This document shows, piece by piece, positions 1 through 11,292 of a stretch of DNA of 64,000 nucleotides. The notes under the pieces were generated by a model. The model did no database searches, was not told the DNA's origin, and was given only the letters and a program-made list of their open reading frames with translations. The stretch is from Symsagittifera roscoffensis. Its lineage: Eukaryota > Xenacoelomorpha > Acoela > Convolutidae. Location: contig NC_087068.1 in the NCBI RefSeq assembly GCF_963678635.1, positions 4,795,079 to 4,859,078 on the forward strand. The letters are read 5' to 3'. The first letter of the stretch is position 1. Each line of letters starts with the position of its first letter. A program made the position numbers and the translations under genes.

Positions 1-1292
1 TACTATGAAATTGTATGATAAGCATTTTTTCCAAAAAAAAATTCAAAAAATTTTTGTTTTTAAATTTTGTGTTTCATCCGAAAGACTAACCACGGATTTT
101 TTGTCTTAAGAAAACCCAGAGTGTGAATGGCATTACCACGCAGATGAACTGCATTTGGTGATTTTGGCCATTTAAGTTAATTTTAACAACATCACATAGA
201 TTTATATACCAAAAATAAAACTTTTTGTATATGGCTAGATAATTTTTGCTTTGAAAAATTTGGTGGTTGAGAAAAAAGGCCTGTTTTTAGCAAATTTACT
301 TTTATCTTAACAAATGAAACAAAAAAATCATAATCAAAATTATAAAAAAAAATTGCAAGTTTTGGATTATTTGGGTGAAAAACTCATCCTGGACTACGTA
401 CAAAAGCAAGTTTGCAACCGAAAAAAAAATAATAAAACAGTTTTTACCTCAAACTCGTGTTTTTGTTTATAAACAATGCATATCATACAATTTTTCATTA
501 AGAGAACTTTATGATAAACATTTTTTCCGACCGAAATTAAAGTTATTTTTTCGATTGTCAAAATGCCTTCTTTCTTAGATATAAATATTTTCAAGTTACC
601 CAGACACGTTTTTAGAGATTTTTGAAAATTTTATTTTTTCTATGACAAAATGAGTGTCTGATAATTTTCATATATGAGAATTGTATGACAAGCACTTTTT
701 TTGAAAATTTTTCATTACGAGGCCAAACTGTGCATTTTGTGCATTGTAAAAGGATTCCGCAACAAAGACGCTCCCATTGTTCTTCTTTTGTTCCTTCATT
801 TACTTTGATTGTTCCGACAAAATTTTAACATGTTTACAGAATTGTCGCCGGAATCCAGGAACATACAGACACAAAATTGTGCGCCTATCCAGTGCACAGT
901 TTGTCCTCCTCGTAATGTTAATTATTTTTTCAATGACCAGAAAGCTTCAAAAGAGGCAAATAGACCAAAAATGTTCATTAACAAGTTTTGAATTTTTGTA
1001 CGAATTTTGTATGATAAGCGTTTTGTCCATAGACTTCATATATGAAACTGTATGATAAGCAATTTTCTTCTATGGACGTCAGCCCGGGTAATTAAAACAA
1101 GTTAATTTCAACAAAGATTAAAATGTTTTTGTTTTTTCTTTGTTTTAGATCGCCACATCGCGTAGCTGATATCTAAGGGATCCAGCTTTGGATGAAGTAT
1201 AATAAAGTCGCAAAGAAACAGAACATTTTCTTATTTCAAGCTGCCATTAATTGCCTAGAGTATTTTGAGTTAATATTTTTTTTTACTTTTCA

Positions 1293-1293
<1 letters not shown>

Positions 1294-1355
<62 letters not shown>
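1294..1355. repeat. (TA)n microsatellite
   Basis: About 31 uninterrupted TA units, visible directly. It is a simple sequence repeat, likely to be polymorphic in length. Confidence 0.97.
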
Positions 1356-1359
<4 letters not shown>

Positions 1360-2129
1360 TAGTTTAATTTAATTTGAGCAACCAAATATTAATCAATGTA
1401 AAATTTACTTTATTTCCAAATCAGTTTTCAAACTCAGTTTGAGCTCTGCTGGCGATGAAGGAAACCAGTGAGACTAGTGTCGGTGCTGGAAAATCAGCTT
1501 TAATTTTTGTAAAAACAATTTTATTCTGAGTTTGTCTTTCTTCGTGAACATGAAATAGCGTACCACTAACGAGGTAGAATCTCAATGTAAACTGTGCACT
1601 AAAAAAACGGGTACAGTTTGAGGTAAGAGTTGACTCTGCTTTTCAGAATAAAATTTTGCAAAAAAAATAACTTCAACAAGGAGTATGAATTCGAAAGTAT
1701 CGGCCAAGGCGACAAATTGAGAAACGCTTTTGACTGTATTCGACTCAAGAAAGTTTTGAACAAATTGATCAACAAAAAAATGTGTTTGAACTTTTCAGAC
1801 TCAAAGGCATGCTATGAGGTTCCATGGATCATTATCGGTTATAACCAAGTAATGTATCGAATTTTGTTTTTCATTATAATCAGTTATAATGACACTTTGC
1901 GACCACGCAAAGGATTGAAAGCTATTATAATTCTTTGTTTTCGGGAATTTAAATTGATTATAACCCAGTAAAAATCCTCTAGAGTTGATACTAATCTGTA
2001 GAATTTTTTTTCCAAAGTTTTGGCAAAATTTGCAGTCTTATCTGCGTAATTCGGATCTTTTTTATCTCTAAAACCTGCACATTTTTCCATATAAACTTTC
2101 TATTTAAGATTCTGATGGTTACGAAAATT

Positions 2130-2230
2130 TACATGCGGACTAATTAGGCCCTGACAAACATATTTGGCCTTCACAAATAACCTTGCTACTTCCTAAATTT
2201 GATGCTCGGGTGATGCCCTCATAAAATAAG
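2130..2230. repeat. Dispersed repeat fragment, partner at 47310-47410
   Basis: Both places carry a block reading roughly AGGCC.TG.CAAACATATTTGG followed by CTTCA..A..TAACCTTG, and then, after a variable stretch, TTGATGCTCG. The match is imperfect and was found by eye. It suggests an old dispersed repeat, class unknown. Confidence 0.45.
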
Positions 2231-2700
2231 CAGTCTCTGCCTCCAAAATTTATCCCCGGAGATTCAAAACACATGCAGTTTTTTCTCGACACAAATTTTT
2301 TAAACATCTTTTTTTCCTCTTTTCCAGAACCTAGAAAGTGGATTCAGTGTCGGAATGATATGGTGGAGCTAAAAATAATAATAAGAGGTGGAATTACTCA
2401 AACAAGGTTGAGATTTTAGTGCGGCGGCCAGCCTATCATCATTTTTTTCTAATTTATTCTGACACAGAAACGTTCAGGCCAGTTTTTCCTGAAAATTTTT
2501 TGACTTTTTTTGAAATAAAATTATCACCAGTAAAAAGTTATCATTACAGCACACTTGAAATCCAACCAATTTTTTTATGGTAGTCGAAATAAGGTGGAAA
2601 AACAAAATCTGATCCATATTATATTTCGCTCACTCAAGGGGGGAGGGGTGGTGGAAATGTTGAATATCTAATCATTAAAATTTTGTTGTTCAACTTCATC

Positions 2701-2704
2701 CATG
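2701..2704. repeat. Target-site duplication CATG (left side of element 1)
   Basis: CATG directly abuts the outer end of the LTR here and again at 21451-21454. A 4-bp duplication is within the range made by Ty3/Gypsy and retroviral integrases. Confidence 0.85.
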
Positions 2705-3114
2705 TGAGTTAGGACTGGAGTGTATAACTCATAGAGTAATTTCGGATAGGGTACACCGTCTGCTCGTCACGCTATCTTATTTTCGGCCGGATAGATTCGT
2801 GCAACTTCTTAGTCTAATACCGATCCTAATCTTACTCTTATACTATCTAGTCTCAGGTTGTTTAACTAGTCTCTGCTAGGCTCAATAGATCTAGGGTATA
2901 CTGGTTTATTGCGGCTGCTGAAGTACTCGGGAGAGTGCAACTAATTTCTAAGTTAAATTCAAATCTCTCTGGTGCTGAAATTACAAGTAACTTCAGCACT
3001 TACAAATAAGTGGGTTGTTAGTTTGATGGATCATGATTGGTTAATATTAAATACTTTACATTGGTAAAATATCTAATTTATCCAATCATAAAATGTAGTT
3101 TAGATCAGGTTCCA
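2705..3114 (-). repeat. 3' LTR of element 1
   Basis: 410 bp, nearly identical to 21041-21450. On the minus strand it starts TGGAACCTGATC and ends CCTAACTCA, with the TG...CA ends required by integrase. It contains AATAAA (minus strand, 2905-2910), a likely polyadenylation signal. A 28-nt hairpin at 2972-2999 has arms GTGCTGAA and TTCAGCAC plus an inner TTAC/GTAA stem, and lies just upstream of that signal. The same hairpin is present in all four LTRs of this family in the window. Confidence 0.95.
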
Positions 3115-4729
3115 CCCATCCGGGTTTTACAGAGTTTTTTAGAACAGTTCTTCTGTAATTCAAAAGATGGATGATGGACGTTGGTATTTGGCGAACATCA
3201 TAATTTTCTTCCGCTTCTTCTTTGTTAAAGAAGTTCCAGGAAGCTGGAGTTAGGGACATAAGACGTTGTGTTCTTTTTGTGACAACGAATGAGTCTCTGC
3301 AACAAAATCAATTCTGATTTCAGAATGGTTGGCTATGTCAGGTTTTTCTGTTCTTCGAGGAGAACTTCTTTTGTGTCTGATCTAGCTTGGGAATGGCGTG
3401 GAGATTGTGCGTGGAGGGGATGCCTGGTTACTCGGATCTGTACGTATACTTGAACATCGAGGTGGTCATTGGTCTAGTTCAATGAAGTCCTTTTCTGCGA
3501 GGTCAAGTCGTACTCTAAATCCTTTGAGTTGTGATTGTGAGCGGCATATTGATTGTAGTTGGTCATTCTCTCTCGAGTGTGGTGGGGTCGTCTTGTCTTT
3601 TGATGTTCGTCCTTGGTGTTATATTCTGATCTATGTATTGCATCATGTAATTTACATTTTATAAAACTTTTATTAGTTTAATATTTTTTAATCATGATTT
3701 TAGTTAGTTGTTTTCACAAAAGCTTTTTGTTTTAGTTTGGTTATTTTGAAGAGTTACTCACCCTTGAGTAGCTCTTATTAAAAATAGGAGTGTGGTCACA
3801 AAGCGTGGATGTAGCGCGGTGGGTTAGGCCGGCTATAGAGCATGCTCAGGACGTCCTCTTCTGGTGGGTTAGGCCAGGAGTGGGAGTATGATTGCATGCG
3901 GTGTTTGTGAGAGGTCCTGTTATGTGACAACGTTTTATGTTGGGTTTGTTGTGGTCTTTCTTATGTCTTGTTGGTTATGTCCTTTTTCCAAAAATCAAAT
4001 TGTTTGTGGTATGGGTTTGTCTTTCGACTTTTTTGTGTTTTATTATTTCTTTCTGAGACTTTATAATAGTCTTCAAAAGAATAAATTATCCAGTTTTAAA
4101 CTGGGTTAATCCGGTTTGGGTACCGTTGGTTTCCTTTTCTTAGTCATGCTGTTATTCTATGATTTGTGGTATTTAGTAAGCTGCGTTGGTTAGTTTTGTT
4201 TAGTATATGATTCCTTTCCAACCGGGTTAAAGGAAAGTTTGAAACATGTTATTTTATGTTAGAGTTATTGGGTGTGAAAGCTTGAAACTGAAATTCATTA
4301 TTTTAAACAATTCTTCGTGGGCGAGCTGTGCGAGTGTGGATAGAATTTCTGTGCGAATGAATGAAAATATCAAAAGGTTAGTACTGCATTTGCATTTATT
4401 TAATTTACTACATAGAATTTGGAAATTTACTGCTAGTCATGGGGGAATATTAAGTTACAAATTATCATTATAATTAGATTTACTGCTTGGGGGGAAAATT
4501 TTATAGATGAATTTACTGCATTGGTATTAAATGTATAATTTTATAAGTGTAATTGATTAATAGAATTTTAAAATTGTTTGATGAAATTTGCGATTTTTAT
4601 TTGTCTTTTGTGGTTTTTGTAGGTGATTGTCGGATGAAAGCTAAAAATCAAAAGAAAACATGGATAAAGAATGGTGAGTTTTTAATATTGTAATTAGTTA
4701 GTAATATTCATTTAATTCATACTTACCTG
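3115..4729 (-). other. 1.6-kb untranslated 3' region of element 1
   Basis: Between the stop of the last gene and the 3' LTR I see no minus-strand frame longer than about 30 codons. The region is nevertheless closely matched by 22244-23859 in copy 2; the stretch 3461-3640 differs at only a few bases. The last bases before the LTR on the minus strand read AAAACCCGGATGGG. This is a weak purine-rich tract and is the only polypurine-tract candidate. The conservation suggests a cis-acting or RNA-level role. Plus-strand frames inside it are probably accidental. Confidence 0.6.
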
Positions 4730-6535
4730 TTAGTCGTCGGGGAAAAAACCGTGGGGGAAAATGTCGTGAATTAGATCCGAAGTTGTTAGTAGTTTAGCTA
4801 AAATGCGGATGATGTTTTTAGTCTGAAGTAGTGGCCAAAGCAATTGAAGTGCCTTAATGGTGGTTAGTTCTTCAGTGCCAACTGCAAACTCATAAGGTGT
4901 GTTTTGGATTAAGTTATATAATTTGTGATTAAATTTAGTGTTGTGGATGAATTCTAATATTGGGATTTCTATAGGTTGTACAAACTCGTGCGGGATAAGG
5001 AAGGGTCGGTTTTCGTCGGCGTTGAAGGTCTTGATGATGGGACAGAAGATGTACATTTGGGTTATGGGGTCATAATTACGAAGAATACCATGGAGGTTAG
5101 TGTCTTTAATACAATATGTGAAATTTAGGAAATATGGTGAAGTGTATTTTGAATTAATGAATTGAAAACGATGGTGTGGTTGTCTAGAGGGTGTGTGTAG
5201 GTCAAAGTGATTTTGGATGAAACGATAATAACTGTATGTGTGGGTTTGTTTAGTGCGCAACATAATATCGTGTGAGCAGTGCAAATCTCTTTCGTGTGGT
5301 GCAAGGAAATGAAAGGTTAGTGAAAATATTTGGAAGCGTTCTTTAAAACTTTCGTATGCTTGTGTGTCTGTTAGTGCTTCTGAAATAATGTGGTCATATT
5401 TACGGTCGAAGATGTTTAGCGTAAATACATATGGTGTCTTGATGAAAAATTTCTCGGTGATTTGTGTATTAGCGAAGCGATCGTCGTCTAGGAATTGATC
5501 TTGGTTAGCTCTGATGATGTTGTGATCGTAGTATTCTAGTGTTTATTCATTAGCTCTAGGTGCAGTGTGTATTTTTAGTGATTTCTTATATCCAACATAA
5601 GTAAATTGTCTAGGGGTTAGTGGTGTAGTTAGTCGATATAGCATGTCCTTATTTCGTTCTATATCGATGTGAGTGCTAGATAAAGGTAAGCAAAGAGGGT
5701 TAGTGAAATGATAGTATGAGGTCCAAGAGAGAGTGGGCATTAAAACGTATTCATCTACAAAGTTGCGTGTTTCGTTAGTGTCGTGAGGGGTGTTTAAGGT
5801 GTATTGTGGGAATGAGGGTAAGGTGATGGCTAAAAATTCTTTTGTGTTAGTATGCTTGGGGTGGTTGATGTATTCACGGGCTGTTCCTGGTTTTGCTGGG
5901 AAAGGATGGTTGGGGAACTTTCTTTTAAAAGTGCGATAAGCTCTATTAGTGTTGAGTGAAGATATAGTGGATGTGGATGACGGTGTTAATGATTCAGTAT
6001 AATCTGAAGAGAGTGTAGGGGTAGGGGGGTTGGATGAATTTATAGTGGAGGAGATTTGGTTTATGGTTGGGGTATTAAGGTGGTAGGGTTGTTGTTGGAG
6101 GGTAATGAAATTATCTAGCTCTGGGGAGATTCGGGGGGTGTCTGGAGAATGAGATGATTGGTCAGAATGGTATGAGGAGTAGGTTGGGGTAACTTGGGAA
6201 GCATAAGAGGTTGTGGAAGTGATTGGGTCAGGGTTATTGGATAATATGGGTTGAAAAGGGGGTTGAGAAAATTTAGAAGAGTTATGAAAATTATTGGATG
6301 GGGAGGGTTCTGAGTCGGCAAATTCATCGGGGGTTTCAATATTCGGGTTATTGAGTTGTGAGATGGAGTATAAAACTGAGATATGTGAGTTAGTGTCGGA
6401 ATTCATGCCTGATGTTACATTACTAGATGGGAAATCGGGTGGCGGAAAAGCAAAAAGTGGTATTATTGGGATTGGAGAGGTAAGATTGGTTGGGTGGGAA
6501 TTTGATCGGTGTAGTGATCCAAGTTGTCGGCTCAT
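4730..6535 (-). pseudogene. 599-aa-type protein of unknown function, broken by one stop (element 1)
   Basis: This is the homologue of the intact gene at 23860-25659. It starts at an ATG that overlaps the env stop by four bases (ATGA, 6532-6535). The first 200 or so residues are rich in Pro, Ser, Thr and Asn and probably disordered. The remainder looks folded, with many aromatic residues and few cysteines, and the protein ends FFPDD. I see no signal peptide or membrane span and do not recognise the family. A nonsense change (TAT to TAA) at 5543-5545 cuts the frame after residue 330, and the same frame continues open to 4730. The lesion is private to this copy. A capsid, matrix, tegument-like or regulatory role are all possible. 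Confidence 0.75.
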
Positions 6536-9150
6536 CGTGGGCTAAAAAAATTATTATTTTGAGACTGAAAAGCGGTGGTATGGGGTTGTTCAATAATTTG
6601 TTCATAAGTATTATCATCTTGTGACTGATGTGTCATTATATGTTGGATGGGACTTTGTGATGTGGTGAGTCGAAAATTTGGATTATGTGTGATTGCTAAA
6701 TTTCGAAAATTTCGTGGGACTAGGGATAGTGGATGGTTATGTGGTAGGGGTGGTAATTGTGGTGCCGTTGGCGTTGTGTCTACATTGTTATGTTCTTCGT
6801 CGTATGTGTTTTGTCGTGTTGCGATTTTTGTGTTGTATTCTTTTATTTGTGCGTCTAAAAGAATTTTGTTTATAGATGTGGAAAAAATTCCGAAAAATCC
6901 TGCAAAGAGTATGCGTGCTACGCTTGCTTGTCTATTTACTTGTGTGTGTATAGCACATGTGTTGTAGATTCCTTTTAAAAGTGAGAAAAGAAATCCAATA
7001 AAGTTAAACATTGCGTATAAAATAGTCAATTTTTCTAAGATGTAATAGGGCCATCCTAGAAAATCAAGGATTTCATTTTTGAGTGTAACAAAACTAAAAA
7101 TGTTGATTGGTGATATATCTTGGGGACGGTATTTTTCGCCCTTTAGATATATATAATCTTTAATGTCTTTAAAATATCCGCTATAGTCTTGCGTGTAGAT
7201 ATCGGCAAATCCTGCGGTTTCTGCAAGTTTGCGTAGATTTTGGTCAATTGATTGTCTTTGTATGGTGTCCATTTGTGTTAATAATTCTTGGAATTGTTGT
7301 GTTCTAATGTGATGTTGAATATCTGATTTTGAGTATATTCCTATTGATTGTAAGTCTATATTTGGGTTGCGAGCAATAGCGCGAATGCTTTCTGGTGAAA
7401 ATTTTTTGAGTGGTTGCATTAATGTTGGATATGGAGTGAGAAGATAATATTTATTTTCATCAGGATTGAGTTGTACTACATTGTGGCTATTTTCTGATCC
7501 ACATGGGACTGCGGTATCCCAGAAATAGGTTCTTCGTGAAAGTGTATCCACGAAATGTACTTTATTTTTATAAAAGATAGGGATTCTTTTATAACAACGT
7601 TTATCTTCAAAAACGTATAGTTGTGATACTTTTTTAGTGCAAGTATAAAACCATAAGATGTTTCCTTCATAGTCTAAAAAATTTGATCTATTTCCTGATA
7701 ATAAGTATCCTGCATAGGGTATTTTTAATACTGCTAGTGCAAGTGATTGTAATATTTGTGTTCGTTCTAATTCGCATAATTGGTGTAGTGTTTCTAATTC
7801 GGAGAGTGACATTTCTTGAAAAATGCGGCTAATTGTATAATCTAGTTTCATGTCTAAGTGAATATCATAGTGGATATTACCGAAATATGTAGTATTCATT
7901 AGTGATAATTCTTGTAAACGTGTGCTATGAGCGTCTTGAGGTTTTAGATGTCCACCAGGTTGACCTGTGCTTTTTTGAAATTTAACTGGTATATATGACG
8001 TTCCTTCATTTTGGCGTTTACTTGTGGCGTATGGGTCGATTTTTATCTTTCCAGTGGTCATGTCGAATCCATTTTCGTATTCAACTAGTATTTCAGAGTA
8101 TTGTGTTTTATGAAGTGGATTTCTATATTTACATGCAAGTTCTGTTTCTTGATATATTTGAAAACGTGTTAATTTATTTTCTATTTTGTGAATGTTTCGA
8201 AAATCAGTACTTATTTTTCGTGATGGATTTACTTGTTCATATGGTATTGATTGTATGAAATATTTGTCGTGAAATTTGATCATACGAGCGTGTACTCTTG
8301 CTACTTGAAATGTTGTACATGTGTCTTCAGGGAACCAAACAATTGTTGCTTGTGTTCTCGTTGTAGGGTCGCAAAAACCTTGATCATTTTTACAAGGTAA
8401 TCGGATTCCTTGATAGATCATTGTATTATCAGATAAATCTCGTGTGAGTTGTATTTTTTCGAGTTGTATTTTCCAATCGAAAAACATTATTTCTTGGTAT
8501 CCTTTATTTTTCGTGTCTGCTTTGCAGTTTGATGGGTTATTTATACCAATGTGTGGTATCCAATGTTTATCGTGTAGGTCATAGGTTAATCGTCCGTGTG
8601 CGCCGTTATACGGGTATTTGTCGTCTAATTTTATATGTCCTTGGTGTCTTTCAAGTTGTGATTGATGTACGGAGTCTGAAAAAACTTGAAAGTTAACTAA
8701 CTTTCTTTCGGAGTTTTTATTTTGTGTGATGTTTAATCTAAGTAATTCATTCTTACAATCGTCGGGATTGAGATGTAAAAGACGTTCTATATTACTCTGA
8801 TAGAATGATTCATGGTCAAGTCAGTTTTTGTTTCCGTTGGAGACTTGTGAACAATGTACTTTCTTTTCGGAGAATGTTGCTGTGAATTTATAACCTGTAA
8901 CTGTTGTTGCTCGGGCTTTTGAATAGAGTGTTGCTATTACATTTGTAGTTTCTATAGCTTGTGGTTCTGTTTCACATTGTGACACTTGATTTATTGCATA
9001 TTTGTGTAGTGTTTTTTGTTCATTTTCTTCACAATCGTAATGTGTTACTAATAAATCTTGTGGTCCTGTACGGGGGGAAGGGTTTATGTTTTGAGTTGAG
9101 ATTACTAGAAAAAGGAGTTGGAGAAAAATTAATAATTTTAGAATATACAT
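6532..9150 (-). pseudogene. env: Envelope-like glycoprotein, broken by one stop (element 1)
   Basis: An 872-codon frame. The N-terminus MYILKLLIFLQLLFLVIS is a classic signal peptide. A large ectodomain with many cysteines and Asn-X-Ser/Thr sites follows, then two hydrophobic segments near residues 708-732 and 745-765, and a tail of about 110 residues rich in Pro, His and Gln. This layout fits a membrane fusion glycoprotein acquired by a retroelement. Motifs such as WFPEDTC and YLLSGNRS remind me of glycoproteins of negative-strand RNA viruses (chuvirus-like), but that is recollection and not a search. One nonsense change (CGA to TGA) at 8821-8823 stops it after residue 109, and the rest of the frame is intact. 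The start codon lies inside the last 13 bases of the upstream ATG-less frame. Confidence 0.8.
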
Positions 9151-10271
9151 GTGTATGATAATCCTGAGTATGGGTTATAAAATGTAATGTAACCAATTGT
9201 GTTTTTGGTATATCTGTCGTATTTATATATTACTTCAGTAGTTATAAACGGTGGTGGTAGTGATTGAGCTGTTATATTAGGTGGGTTTAATGGGTAAGGA
9301 TGTTGAGTAATGTTGTTTAACTTAACTGTGATTTCAAATTTTAATTGTAAACTGTTTTGTTGGAGTATTTGAATATTGTGATCACGGATATCGTTGTGAA
9401 TATCTTGGCGATATTGTAATCTATTAAGTGCCCAGTTATGAAGGCGGTTACTTTCTTGATGTTGTCCAAATAATGGTGGAGGTGCTGTAAATGTATTCCA
9501 ATCTAATCTTAAAGGAATATTTGTTAATGATTGTTCTTGGTATCTTGCGTCGAGATTGTTTGGAAAAGTTAAGTTAAGAGGTGTCGGTGAAATTTGACTA
9601 ATTGATGGTGTTGATGGAAGTGATAATGTTTCAGGTAGTGATGAAGATGTTGTATCTGTAGAAATGTCTATGGGGTCATTGACTAAATTTGGTTCACCTT
9701 GTGTGAATGAAAGTGTAGTCCAATATGGTAATCGTGATGTTTGGTTTGGAGGGTTAAAAGGATTTTCACGTACTTGCTCAGATGTTGGTGTTGAACCTAA
9801 GTAATCTGAGGGTAGGCTTGAAGTGCTTCGTTGTGAAAAACGCGTAGGGGTTTCTGGTGTTACACCAGTGGGATTTTCTGGGGTGCTTTGTGATGGTGAT
9901 TGAGGTATTTCAAAATGAACTCGAGGAGTTTGAAAATTTCTATTTCGTCGAGGATGTATAATTTGTCTATTTATTTCTGTTGTGTTTTGGTTTTGACTAA
10001 GGTGTCGTATTCTACTTAGTTCTTGTGGTAGTGTTGGGTAAAGGTTATATGTTGGTTCACTTAGAGATGCTTGTCGTTGAACTGGTTCTAGTGGTTCAGA
10101 TAAACGAGCGTGCCGTTCTTCAAAGGTGTATGGATTATCTTGAAAAGAAATTCGTGTAGATGTATGAGGATTTTGAGTAGTTGAAGGTGGTGTTGGGTTA
10201 TCGTGGGATGATGTCGGTGAAGACTGACTCTGTGACTGTGGGGTAGCAATTTTTGATGGATTTTTGATTTG
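9138..10271 (-). CDS. 377-codon open frame with no ATG, Pro/Ser/Thr/Gln-rich (element 1)
   Basis: Reading the minus strand codon by codon from the TAA at 10272-10274 down to the stop at 9138-9140 gives 377 sense codons without a single in-frame ATG. The product would be polar and low in complexity at first (S, Q, P, T), then more ordered, ending in a Tyr-rich segment (KYDRYTKN, YNPYSG). Copy 2 has an open frame of exactly the same length at 28262-29395, and differences I checked fall largely at third codon positions, so it is probably translated. A fusion to the preceding membrane ORF by frameshift is blocked by the TAA at 10272. Splicing to an upstream ATG exon or a non-AUG start are the remaining options. 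Function unknown. Confidence 0.6.
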   Translation of the reverse strand, partial: QIKNPSKIATPQSQSQSSPTSSHDNPTPPSTTQNPHTSTRISFQDNPYTFEERHARLSEPLEPVQRQASLSEPTYNLYPTLPQELSRIRHLSQNQNTTEINRQIIHPRRNRNFQTPRVHFEIPQSPSQSTPENPTGVTPETPTRFSQRSTSSLPSDYLGSTPTSEQVRENPFNPPNQTSRLPYWTTLSFTQGEPNLVNDPIDISTDTTSSSLPETLSLPSTPSISQISPTPLNLTFPNNLDARYQEQSLTNIPLRLDWNTFTAPPPLFGQHQESNRLHNWALNRLQYRQDIHNDIRDHNIQILQQNSLQLKFEITVKLNNITQHPYPLNPPNITAQSLPPPFITTEVIYKYDRYTKNTIGYITFYNPYSGLSYTCIF

Positions 10272-10276
10272 TTACT

Positions 10277-10465
10277 TTAATGGGAAGGTTTATGTTTATT
10301 ATAATATTCTTCTAAAAAAATGATTAGAAAAATTGTTGCTAGGGCAAATGTGATGATTGCTTTCTTTATACATTTGCATATTGTCAAAATGAGGGATGAT
10401 AAAAATGTTATGAAAATTACAAACAATAAAAAAATATCAGTTCTACTGAAAATTGTTCGTATCAT
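10277..10465 (-). CDS. Small two-span membrane protein, 62 aa (element 1)
   Basis: Short and strongly hydrophobic, with spans around residues 11-33 (LLFVIFITFLSSLIL) and 36-54 (AIITFALATIFLIIFL) separated by the basic stretch CKCIKK. The tail is acidic then basic. Copy 2 at 29401-29589 is nearly identical. In copy 2 its ATG overlaps the stop of the preceding small ORF as ATGA. The size and topology resemble viroporins or small accessory membrane proteins of viruses, which is analogy only. It sits between pol and the envelope block. Confidence 0.6.
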   Translation of the reverse strand: MIRTIFSRTDIFLLFVIFITFLSSLILTICKCIKKAIITFALATIFLIIFLEEYYNKHKPSH

Positions 10466-10501
10466 TTAGACAAGTTGTATGAATCGTACCTGTGGATATA
10501 A

Positions 10502-10693
10502 TCAAGGGTTTTGGAAAGTTGGAGAAATAGTTCGAGGATAGTGTAGAAAATTAAAAAAAATGTTACAAAAAATGATTAGGATTATTAGAAAAGATTCAAG
10601 TATATCAAAAAGAAATATTATGAAGGTTTCAAGTATTGTAAAAAAATGTTTAAGATTTATGAGAATTTTAGCAACTATTTGAGAGAAGAGCAT
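10502..10693 (-). pseudogene. Small membrane protein, 3' end frameshifted (element 1)
   Basis: It starts MLFSQIVAKIL and carries one long hydrophobic stretch (ETFIIFLFDILESFLIILIIF). Copy 2 encodes 76 residues (29586-29816) whose stop overlaps the next ORF. Here an A-run has one base more than in copy 2 (8 versus 7, near 10560), so the last third is read in another frame and ends early. The hydrophobic region is unaffected. Family unknown. Confidence 0.5.
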
Positions 10694-11292
10694 TTAAGAA
10701 ATGATCTTTTGGTCGAATATTTTTTGCTGTTTGGGGCGATTTTCAAGTGTGGTCGAATTATTTATTAGTTTTTTGACAAGTGGGTTGAGTTTTGTAAAAA
10801 ATTGTTGGGGGCAATTTTTATGGTGATCGGGAGGTCGTCTTTTTCTTTATTTTTGTTTGTCAAATGATCCGGGGTATGGTGAGATTTTTATACTTTAGGC
10901 TAATTAAAATGTTCATTTTGTTACTTTAGGCTAAGTTAACAAATTTGTTTTGGGGGTATTCGTGGTCTGAGTTGGGGAAAAATTGTTGATCTTTGGGTTA
11001 TTAGATAAGGGAAGGGTACGGTATTATGGTGATATTTATTTTAGTTGTCAAGTTGAAGTGGTTTGCTTATTTTTGACCTGGAGGTCGTAAAGTTATAGTT
11101 ATAGATGTGCCTGGGGTTCTAGATTATTCGTCTAATTGATCTTAGTTTGAGTTAGAGAAAGTGACGGATTGGATGAATCCTATTGGTCTATTTTGAACTA
11201 GAATTATTGCGTACTTGTCAGCATGTTATTTTGAAAAATGTAAATGAAAAATGTTTCGGAGGTTTCAAGATTGTGAAGTATAAAGTTTAAAA
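10694..11292 (-). other. Spacer between pol and the small membrane ORFs (element 1)
   Basis: About 600 bp with no open frame of note on the coding strand. It contains two copies of the 13-mer TACTTTAGGCTAA (plus-strand reading, 10891-10903 and 10922-10934), also present in copy 2 around 30014 and 30045. It may hold the splice acceptor or internal start signals needed to express the downstream block. Confidence 0.5.

Larger units (their letters stand above)
1..2700. other. AT-rich flank with no convincing gene
   Basis: No open frame here has an ATG, useful length and protein-like composition. The longest candidate, near 1630-1971, lacks an ATG start and runs through TTATAAT-type repeats. A degenerate motif close to TTGTATGATAAGCATTTTTT recurs in the same orientation near 10-30, 503-526, 672-700, 1003-1025 and 1041-1065. 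The stretch 2130-2230 resembles 47310-47410. It looks like host intergenic or intronic DNA. Confidence 0.6.

Noticed and set aside
1630..1971. 113-codon plus-strand frame
   Set aside because: No ATG, low complexity and overlap with TTATAAT repeats. No protein features.
3398..3664. Plus-strand frame conserved at 22515-22811, possibly an antisense gene
   Set aside because: Its middle is shared but both ends differ through indels between copies. The high DNA similarity alone explains the shared part.
3888..4473. Plus-strand frames repeated at 23017-23602
   Set aside because: Short, hydrophobic by T-richness, and antisense to the element. Conservation follows from copy similarity.
6647..6967. 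Plus-strand frames antisense to env, conserved in copy 2
   Set aside because: Shadows of the env frame. Conservation is imposed by env and by copy similarity.
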